Shown here piece after piece: positions 1-4,731 of a stretch of DNA of 8,727 bases. The notes below the pieces were generated by a model, which saw only the letters and a program-made list of their open reading frames with translations, was not told the origin of the DNA and ran no database searches. The stretch lies in the NCBI GenBank assembly GCA_024691145.1, contig JAILNW010000405.1:1-8727 (forward strand). Direction: 5' to 3'. This DNA is from Lachnospiraceae bacterium (GTDB lineage Bacteria > Bacillota > Clostridia > Lachnospirales > Lachnospiraceae). Both the position numbers and the translations under genes were made by a program. The stretch's first letter is position 1. Every line of letters begins with the position of its first letter.

Positions 1-543
1 AATATCATTCTCAACATTATCAGTATCCTCATATTCATCAATATGTTCATTCATCAATGTAACATAACTGTTAAGAATTCCCCAATATACCATAGCAAAC
101 TGTCTTTGTCTTCCATTCATGTTGCCAAGTTCATGTTTTGATAATTCAAAAATATCTACAAATATCTTTCTGATTCTGTTATAGTAAGGCTCAATAGCTT
201 TTCTTGTATCACTTTCCACTGATGAATTAAGCATTGCCATTGCCAGACTATACATGTCCTTATTACTGATACTGTACATTATGTATTCCCTTGCAACATC
301 ATTCAAACGGTTAACAAGTCCCTTATTATCTTCCTTAATACTTCCCTCCAGAATATCACAGAATGAGCCAAATCTGTCCTGAAGCAAACACTCCAGCAAA
401 CCATACTTGCTCTTAAAATAATGATATAATGTGGGCTTTGTGATTCCTGCCGTATCTGCTATCTCTTGTACACCTACAGCCACATAACCTTTTCTGGCAA
501 AAAGCTCAAGTGCCACATTCAATATATTATCTTTATTACCCAT
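1..543 (-). CDS. TetR/AcrR-family transcriptional repressor (3' end outside window)
   Basis: The reading frame is open from an ATG at 543 to the window edge, giving 181 residues without a stop. The N-terminus is a typical TetR DNA-binding domain: helix 1 around residues 3-19 (NILNVALELFARKGY), then a helix-turn-helix at about 25-44 with the hallmark core AGITKPTLYHYFKSK. The remainder is a helical ligand-binding/dimerisation domain too divergent to name a ligand; family members usually total 190-210 residues, so only a short tail is missing. The ATG at 543 is preferred over one at 547 because GGAGG (554-550) lies 6 bases from the former and only 2 from the latter. The promoter carries two palindromes fitting TetR operators, so autorepression is likely. 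The regulated partner, often an efflux pump, would be downstream beyond the left edge; that is inference. Confidence 0.93.
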   Translation of the reverse strand, partial: MGNKDNILNVALELFARKGYVAVGVQEIADTAGITKPTLYHYFKSKYGLLECLLQDRFGSFCDILEGSIKEDNKGLVNRLNDVAREYIMYSISNKDMYSLAMAMLNSSVESDTRKAIEPYYNRIRKIFVDIFELSKHELGNMNGRQRQFAMVYWGILNSYVTLMNEHIDEYEDTDNVENDI

Positions 544-573
544 ACATATCCTCCAATATAGTCCAATAGACCT

Positions 574-591
574 ATATACCGAACGGTATAT
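574..591. promoter_or_regulatory. TetR operator 1 (palindrome at the transcription start)
   Basis: This 18-bp site has perfect 8-bp arms ATATACCG and CGGTATAT around a central AA. The ACCG-NN-CGGT core is of the kind bound by many TetR-family repressors. It covers the predicted transcription start of the TetR gene and shares the consensus TATACC-NNN-CGGTATA with operator 2, whose centre lies 23 bp away. Confidence 0.8.
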
Positions 592-595
592 TATT

Positions 596-615
596 ACTAT
601 ACCATTCGGTATAGT
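596..615. promoter_or_regulatory. TetR operator 2 (palindrome between -35 and -10)
   Basis: This 20-bp site has perfect 8-bp arms ACTATACC and GGTATAGT around a 4-base centre ATTC. It shares TATACC and CGGTATA with operator 1. It overlaps the whole -10 box and most of the spacer of the TetR promoter. The near-identity of two palindromes placed 23 bp centre to centre argues that both are bound by the adjacent repressor. Confidence 0.78.
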
Positions 616-624
616 GCTTGTCAA
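596..624 (-). promoter_or_regulatory. Sigma-70-type promoter of the TetR gene
   Basis: On the minus strand a perfect -35 box TTGACA (624-619) is followed after exactly 17 bases by TATAGT (601-596). Transcription would begin near 589, giving a leader of about 45 bases before the ATG at 543. Operator 2 occupies the spacer and the -10 box, while operator 1 covers the start point, so bound repressor would exclude RNA polymerase. Confidence 0.85.
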
Positions 625-638
625 GATGTTTTTTAGGT

Positions 639-668
639 AAAAAAGAGCACATGGTAAAAACCATGTGC
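639..668 (-). terminator. Intrinsic terminator of the lipoprotein gene
   Basis: Arms GCACATGG (647-654) and CCATGTGC (661-668) form an 8-9 bp stem with a small loop. On the minus strand it is followed by TC and a run of six T (644-639). It begins 6 bases past the lipoprotein stop codon and ends just before the TetR promoter, insulating the two genes. Confidence 0.9.
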
Positions 669-674
669 CTGTTA

Positions 675-1841
675 TCATTTACTAAATACCATAACATCAC
701 TATTATGAAGATATAGTAATTCAAAATATTCAAAATAATTCTCTTCGTATGCATTGGCAAGTGCTATGTTTGTATCAATAATACCGCTTCTCTCAACAAG
801 AGTCTTATACCTTTTTGAATTTTCAAGTATGGTATTAGAAACCTCCTGATTAGCTGAAACATATTTCTTAAATGCCTCATACTGTTCTGAAAGAACTGCC
901 TTATCCTGTTCCTCCATAATATCAGCTAACTTCTTGTTAGAGCCCTTCATTCTGCCTCCCCAATACTCATAAAGCTTCATGGAGATAAGAATCTTATTAG
1001 TTCTGCCACCTGACAACTCACGATTCATCTCTAATACTTCAGAACATGAATCCTTAACAATATCATTTATAATCTCATTATTCACTATTCTAAGATTATA
1101 ATTATGATACATAGATATTGTAGACTTAACAGATGAGTCTTCATCATACATGTCCTCATCTGTATTCACATCTTCTGCATCTTCGCTTTCACTTACATAA
1201 TTAAGTGCAAATGAAATATCGCCTTCATTTAAATATACATATTCCTTAAGAAGAATAGTAAATTCTCTGGACTTCTCAGCAAGTGCAATCATGATATTCT
1301 TCTTCATATCCCTGGTTGCCACAACATATGTATCTTTATCAGAAAATAAGCCATATAACTTCTTTGTTTTCTTTACATATTCCTCATATGCATCCCATTG
1401 ACTATTTAATTCTTTCCTTAACTCTTCATCTTCAACAATACTCAAAAGTTCTGTGCTAGTGCTAAGTGCTTCTGCTTCCCACAAGTCCTGATACTCACTA
1501 ATAACCTTTCTAAGTGCCATAGAACTCATAGAATCAACTTTACTATCATTAAACCATGCATCAATAGGATTGTTCTCAATAGTTTTATAAAAGTCCTTAT
1601 TCTTGCCTGAAATATAAGTTATATGCTTTGTAGCCTTGTCATTACCAAGTTCTTCATAAACTATATCTTCAACCTCTGTAATCTCTTCCTTCTGTACAGG
1701 GTTATAATTCTCACTGTTAATCGCTGGTCTGTTGGTCGGAATAGTAACACTTACCCTCTCAACCTCTTCTTTGGCACAGCCTGACATAAAAAGCCCCAAA
1801 GAAGCAATCAGAGCAACAATCATCTTCTTGTCTGCTTTCAT
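675..1841 (-). CDS. Unrecognised surface lipoprotein, helical, with probable internal duplication
   Basis: The 388-residue product has a lipoprotein signal peptide: basic start KADKK, hydrophobic stretch 7-19 and a lipobox-like MSGC with the lipidated cysteine at 22. It should be anchored to the outer face of the membrane. Residues 23-100 look like a polar, flexible linker. The rest appears alpha-helical, interrupted by a strongly acidic stretch at about 217-235 (SESEDAEDVNTDEDMYDED). Two segments, about 109-157 and 283-329, resemble each other (WEAE...LRKELNSQWDAYEEYV against WGGR...VLSEQYEAFKKYV). Their Trp/Gln/aromatic-Tyr spacing faintly recalls LprI/DUF1311-type helical units, which is inference. 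I cannot assign a function. Promoter and terminator are both visible, so it is monocistronic. The ATG at 1841 has only a weak Shine-Dalgarno; M7 is a less likely start because the basic n-region would be lost. Confidence 0.85.
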   Translation of the reverse strand: MKADKKMIVALIASLGLFMSGCAKEEVERVSVTIPTNRPAINSENYNPVQKEEITEVEDIVYEELGNDKATKHITYISGKNKDFYKTIENNPIDAWFNDSKVDSMSSMALRKVISEYQDLWEAEALSTSTELLSIVEDEELRKELNSQWDAYEEYVKKTKKLYGLFSDKDTYVVATRDMKKNIMIALAEKSREFTILLKEYVYLNEGDISFALNYVSESEDAEDVNTDEDMYDEDSSVKSTISMYHNYNLRIVNNEIINDIVKDSCSEVLEMNRELSGGRTNKILISMKLYEYWGGRMKGSNKKLADIMEEQDKAVLSEQYEAFKKYVSANQEVSNTILENSKRYKTLVERSGIIDTNIALANAYEENYFEYFELLYLHNSDVMVFSK

Positions 1842-1848
1842 CCTAACT

Positions 1849-1890
1849 CTAATTCCCTTCTCTTATATTAAATATAAGACTAAACCACAA
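1849..1890 (-). other. Possible 13-codon leader ORF before the lipoprotein gene
   Basis: A good Shine-Dalgarno AAGGAG (1900-1895) is followed 4 bases later by TTG (1890), opening 13 codons (MWFSLIFNIREGN) that end in TAG, 7 bases before the lipoprotein ATG. The lipoprotein lacks a good site of its own, so translational coupling is conceivable. A TTG start and the short length make this weak. Confidence 0.25.
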
Positions 1891-1938
1891 ATCTCTCCTT
1901 ATAATAACTCCTATTAATATAATACCTACCCAAAGAGT

Positions 1939-1967
1939 AACATACCAATTTTATCGACATTTGTCAA
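1939..1967 (-). promoter_or_regulatory. Promoter of the lipoprotein gene
   Basis: The minus strand shows a perfect TTGACA (1967-1962), a 17-base spacer and TATGTT (1944-1939). The predicted start near 1932 leaves a leader of about 90 bases, unusually long for this window, holding a palindrome (1861-1879) and the possible leader ORF. Confidence 0.75.
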
Positions 1968-2029
1968 TACTTTTTTAAGATTTAATCAAATTTTAAGAAT
2001 TCAATGTTACTGTTCACACCAGTACACTC

Positions 2030-2058
2030 TTGCATGTACGCTGTAATTGTGTTACTAT
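2030..2058 (+). promoter_or_regulatory. Candidate promoter of rsmA
   Basis: An extended -10 element TG-T-TACTAT (2050-2058) lies 17 bases after a poor -35 match TTGCAT (2030-2035). It would start transcription near 2065, leaving a leader of about 28 bases that just contains the ribosome binding site. A start further upstream is possible. Confidence 0.45.
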
Positions 2059-2076
2059 TTAATCATCAGATTATTT

Positions 2077-2081
2077 GGAGG
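2077..2081 (+). promoter_or_regulatory. rsmA: Ribosome binding site that fixes the rsmA start
   Basis: GGAGG lies 11 bases before the ATG at 2093, slightly longer spacing than ideal. A longer frame could open at TTG 2075, but that codon overlaps this very site and has no ribosome binding site of its own, so ATG 2093 is the start. Confidence 0.8.
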
Positions 2082-2092
2082 TAACTTTCAGC

Positions 2093-2974
2093 ATGGAGAA
2101 TAATTATATAGCTAATCCTAAGAATACAATAGCTATTTTAAACAAGTATAACTTTATATTTCAAAAAAGATTTGGCCAGAACTTTCTTATAGATACACAT
2201 GTGCTGAATAAAATTATAGCCTCAGCCAATATAACAAAAGAGGATGTTGTACTTGAGATAGGTCCTGGTATCGGCTCAATGACACAGTTTTTATGCGAAA
2301 ATGCAGGGCATGTTATCGCTGTGGAGATTGATAAAAGCCTTATACCTATTCTTCAGGATACTTTGTCTGATTACAGCAATCTTACACTTATTAATGAAGA
2401 TATTCTAAAGCTTGATATAGAAAATGTACTTAAGGAACATAACTGTAATAAGCCCGTAAAGGTTGTTGCAAATCTTCCTTATTATATAACAACCCCTATT
2501 ATAATGGGACTTTTTGAACAGCATATTCCATTAGAAAGTATAACAGTTATGGTTCAGAAAGAAGTAGCTGAACGCATGAATGCAAAGCCTAAAACTAAAG
2601 ACTATGGTGCTTTGACACTTGCGGTAAACTACTATTCAGTTCCTTATATAGCGGCAAATGTTCCGCCTAACTGTTTTATGCCACGACCAAATGTAGGCTC
2701 TGCGGTAATAAGACTTACAACTACAGATAATCATCCATTTGTTCTTAAGGATGAATCACATATGTTTAAACTTGTTCGAGCCGCCTTCAACCAGCGCCGT
2801 AAAACACTTGTTAATGCACTTAATAATTCACCTGAGTTAAACATAGATAAAGATACCATTCTTGCTGTACTTGAGGATATGAAACTTAAACCCACAGCAA
2901 GAGGTGAAGAATTATCATTAGAGCAATTTGCTGCTCTTAGTAATACTATCATAGAAAAATCGGGTCATAAGTAA
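2093..2974 (+). CDS. rsmA: 16S rRNA (adenine1518-N6/adenine1519-N6)-dimethyltransferase RsmA (KsgA)
   Basis: This cytoplasmic methyltransferase uses S-adenosylmethionine to dimethylate the two adjacent adenines in the 3'-terminal hairpin of 16S rRNA, late in small-subunit assembly; its loss classically gives kasugamycin resistance. The 293-residue product shows the whole family signature: FGQNFLID (27-34), the SAM-binding loop LEIGPGIGSMT (54-64), the acidic ribose-binding site VEID (77-80), the catalytic NLPYYI (127-132), the FMPRP segment (195-199) and the C-terminal FNQRRKTL (232-239). Length is normal (usually 270-295) and nothing is missing. In many Firmicutes it follows the ribonuclease M5 gene rnmV; here it stands alone between two minus-strand genes with its own promoter and terminator. 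Erm rRNA methylases are relatives, but the PRP/RRKTL C-terminal part and full length favour RsmA. Confidence 0.97.
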   Translation: MENNYIANPKNTIAILNKYNFIFQKRFGQNFLIDTHVLNKIIASANITKEDVVLEIGPGIGSMTQFLCENAGHVIAVEIDKSLIPILQDTLSDYSNLTLINEDILKLDIENVLKEHNCNKPVKVVANLPYYITTPIIMGLFEQHIPLESITVMVQKEVAERMNAKPKTKDYGALTLAVNYYSVPYIAANVPPNCFMPRPNVGSAVIRLTTTDNHPFVLKDESHMFKLVRAAFNQRRKTLVNALNNSPELNIDKDTILAVLEDMKLKPTARGEELSLEQFAALSNTIIEKSGHK

Positions 2975-2994
2975 AACTTATGACCCTGCTGTTT
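2955..2994. terminator. Bidirectional terminator shared by rsmA and the HAD gene
   Basis: A perfect 10-bp stem, GGGTCATAAG (2962-2971) with CTTATGACCC (2977-2986), has the rsmA stop codon TAA (2972-2974) in its loop. On the minus strand it is followed by GATTTTTC (T-run 2959-2955), a good terminator for the HAD gene ending at 2993. On the plus strand the tail TGCTGTTT is poorer, so rsmA termination may be less efficient. Confidence 0.82.
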
Positions 2995-3760
2995 AATCCG
3001 CTAATAAGATTCTTGTAATCTCTTTCATATCCATACTGCCTAACTTATAAGTTGCATTAGCATCCTTATACTTATGCTCATCTTCATATGGAGAAAGATT
3101 AGAAAATATGTATAATGAATCCATGCCAACCTTATTGGCACTGCCAATATCACTTCTCAAATCATTACCAACCATGATGCTCTCATTAACATCAAGACTA
3201 TATTCATCAAGAAGCATCTGCATGAATCTTACATCTGGCTTCTTGCACATCTTATCTGATGAAATATATATTCCATCAAAGCAATCATAAATGCCAAGCA
3301 TCTTCATCTCATAGATAGTAAATATCTTCTGAGCATTGGAAAGAAGATAAATCTTTCCTCCTTTTTTTCTGACAGCATCTAACATTTCCCTGGTTCCTTC
3401 ATATAACTTAATATACCTTGTTGAAAGAACTCTGAAACACTGGCCCATGTAAATACACATGTCCATATCAGCCTCCACGCCCTTGTTTGTAAACAACTTC
3501 TGAAATACATACTCTAACTGTATCTCAGGATGTGCCTCATGAACATCGCTCCTGCCTAGTTCACGATTATTCATCTTTACAATTTTTTGTTCCTCTTCGC
3601 CCGCTAATCTGAAATACTCATTCTTAAATTCTTCAGGAGTATAATTGGCTTCATTATACCCGTAGAGAATAGCCATCTTCTCCCAAAGCATATCAATACC
3701 TTCATCCGTATTGATATCAATAAGTGTTCCATAGAGATCAAAAATAAAATTCTTATACAT
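2993..3760 (-). CDS. HAD-superfamily hydrolase, subfamily IA (phosphatase/dehalogenase-like)
   Basis: The 255-residue cytoplasmic protein has the four HAD motifs in order: motif I FDLYGTL with nucleophile D8, motif II LLSNA with S141, motif III KKPD with K174, and motif IV GNDLRSD (198-204). A helical C1 cap fits between residues about 15 and 120. These enzymes usually hydrolyse small phosphate esters through a phospho-aspartate. The residue two after the nucleophile, normally the general acid/base Asp, is Tyr10 here; DxYGT is found in 2-haloacid dehalogenases and some other HAD proteins, so the substrate class is open. The ATG at 3760 follows GAGGG at 9 bases. It is convergent with rsmA and shares its terminator; no functional link to rsmA follows from that. 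Confidence 0.88.
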   Translation of the reverse strand: MYKNFIFDLYGTLIDINTDEGIDMLWEKMAILYGYNEANYTPEEFKNEYFRLAGEEEQKIVKMNNRELGRSDVHEAHPEIQLEYVFQKLFTNKGVEADMDMCIYMGQCFRVLSTRYIKLYEGTREMLDAVRKKGGKIYLLSNAQKIFTIYEMKMLGIYDCFDGIYISSDKMCKKPDVRFMQMLLDEYSLDVNESIMVGNDLRSDIGSANKVGMDSLYIFSNLSPYEDEHKYKDANATYKLGSMDMKEITRILLAD

Positions 3761-3814
3761 AAAACCGTACCCTCACTAAGATTTATTATAATATAACATA
3801 AATACAACTTGTTT

Positions 3815-3823
3815 ATTATATCA
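3815..3823 (-). promoter_or_regulatory. Candidate extended -10 promoter of the HAD gene
   Basis: The minus strand reads TGATATAAT, a perfect TATAAT (3820-3815) with an upstream TG (3823-3822). No good -35 lies 16-18 bases upstream (TAGAAA at 17). Start would be near 3808, about 47 bases before the ATG at 3760. Confidence 0.5.
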
Positions 3824-3844
3824 TATTGTATTTTTATTTTCTAT

Positions 3845-3874
3845 AAAACAATAGTGCTAAAAAATAGCACTATT
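3845..3874 (-). terminator. Intrinsic terminator of the membrane-anchored protein gene
   Basis: A 9-10 bp stem, ATAGTGCTA (3851-3859) with TAGCACTAT (3865-3873), has a 5-base loop and is followed on the minus strand by TGTTTTAT. It lies about 45 bases after the stop codon at 3920. A T-run also follows on the plus strand (3879-3885), but no plus-strand gene ends there. Confidence 0.75.
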
Positions 3875-3919
3875 ATGATTTTTTTAAATTATAACATTGT
3901 CATTTTACATTCACTGACA

Positions 3920-4582
3920 TTAGTATCTCTTTGTATATGTGTCATTATATACTATGTCATTATCTGTTTCTTTTTTAGTAGTACCTGTTCCACCTGAAGA
4001 TGACTTAGATGATGAATCTGATGTCTTCTTCGTTGTTGTAGTCGATTTTGATGTGCCAGAATCACTGTTGGAACTGTTTTTACTACTGCTATTTCCACTA
4101 TTAGTATTACTCTTTGAAGTCGACGAATCTGTCTTTTTTGTATCGCTTTTTACAGTTTCTGACTTGGCATTCGATGTATTATTATCTGTTATTCCACTAT
4201 CTGCAATGTCAACAGAATCTGAATTATCACCTTCATTCCCCTGCAACTCACCAGATGCTGCTATATCCTCATCATCAATATTTACTAAATCTGTTATATC
4301 TTCACCTGCTGGTTCTTCAGTAGGAATAATCTCTTCTGTCATATTACTATTATCTCTTGTAAAATTAAAATCAGGTTCAACTGATAGAGGTGAGTCACCA
4401 TCATTAATACTTACTATTTCAGTACTATAACCTGTATCATTTTTTGCTATAGAATTACCTTTATCTTTATTCTTATCTGTTTTGCCTCCTCCAGCTAATA
4501 AATATATTCCAAGTATGCAAAACATAACTCCAAGAATCGTAATAACGTAAATCAAAAGTGGTCTGTCTTTTTCTTCCATCAT
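3920..4582 (-). CDS. Unrecognised membrane-anchored protein with low-complexity extracellular tail
   Basis: The 220-residue product has a short charged N-terminus (MMEEKDRP), one transmembrane segment at about 9-30 (LLIYVITILGVMFCILGIYLL), then no further hydrophobic stretch, so it probably sits in the membrane with its tail outside. The tail changes character: an acidic part rich in D/E/N (about 48-128), then a Ser/Thr/Lys/Asn low-complexity part (about 136-206), ending in a less repetitive YNDTYTKRY. Such tails often act as flexible cell-wall-spanning spacers; no domain is recognisable and I assign no function. No lipobox or LPXTG is seen. A longer frame opens at 4615, but the strong GGAGGGG (4593-4587) lies inside it, so the start is ATG 4582 or the adjacent ATG 4579. 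It lies just downstream of the amylase but has its own promoter. Confidence 0.75.
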   Translation of the reverse strand: MMEEKDRPLLIYVITILGVMFCILGIYLLAGGGKTDKNKDKGNSIAKNDTGYSTEIVSINDGDSPLSVEPDFNFTRDNSNMTEEIIPTEEPAGEDITDLVNIDDEDIAASGELQGNEGDNSDSVDIADSGITDNNTSNAKSETVKSDTKKTDSSTSKSNTNSGNSSSKNSSNSDSGTSKSTTTTKKTSDSSSKSSSGGTGTTKKETDNDIVYNDTYTKRY

Positions 4583-4639
4583 ATATCCCCTCCATATAAT
4601 ATAGTATTTCACCACTCAAATAATTATTCCACCATTTTT

Positions 4640-4669
4640 ATTATCACATTAAATGTACATGTTTGTCAA
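4640..4669 (-). promoter_or_regulatory. Promoter of the membrane-anchored protein gene
   Basis: The minus strand has a perfect TTGACA (4669-4664), then GATAAT (4645-4640) after 18 bases, or TGATAA after 17. The start would be near 4633, about 50 bases before ATG 4582. It sits directly after the amylase terminator, supporting separate transcription. Confidence 0.72.
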
Positions 4670-4678
4670 TACTATTTT

Positions 4679-4709
4679 AAAAAAAGAGAGAGTCAATTGA
4701 CTCTCTCTT
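4679..4709 (-). terminator. Intrinsic terminator of the amylase gene
   Basis: A perfect 26-bp palindrome (4684-4709) with arms AAGAGAGAGTCAA / TTGACTCTCTCTT is followed on the minus strand by a T-run reaching 4679. It starts about 22 bases past the amylase stop codon. Confidence 0.92.
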
Positions 4710-4731
4710 ATATATATCCTATTGTATTTGA

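Noticed and set aside
2075..2092. Longer rsmA frame starting at TTG 2075
   Set aside because: The TTG overlaps the GGAGG ribosome binding site itself and has no upstream site; the RsmA family does not need these six residues.
3604..3807. 67-codon minus-strand frame overlapping the HAD gene start
   Set aside because: It overlaps the HAD coding region out of frame, has no family resemblance and no better ribosome binding site.
3939..4430. 163-codon plus-strand open frame
   Set aside because: It is antisense to the Ser/Thr/Asp-rich tail; its Val/Leu/Ser/Phe-rich product simply mirrors the biased codons of the real gene.
4583..4615. Longer start (ATG 4615) for the membrane-anchored protein
   Set aside because: The strong GGAGGGG lies inside this extension and is well placed for ATG 4582/4579.
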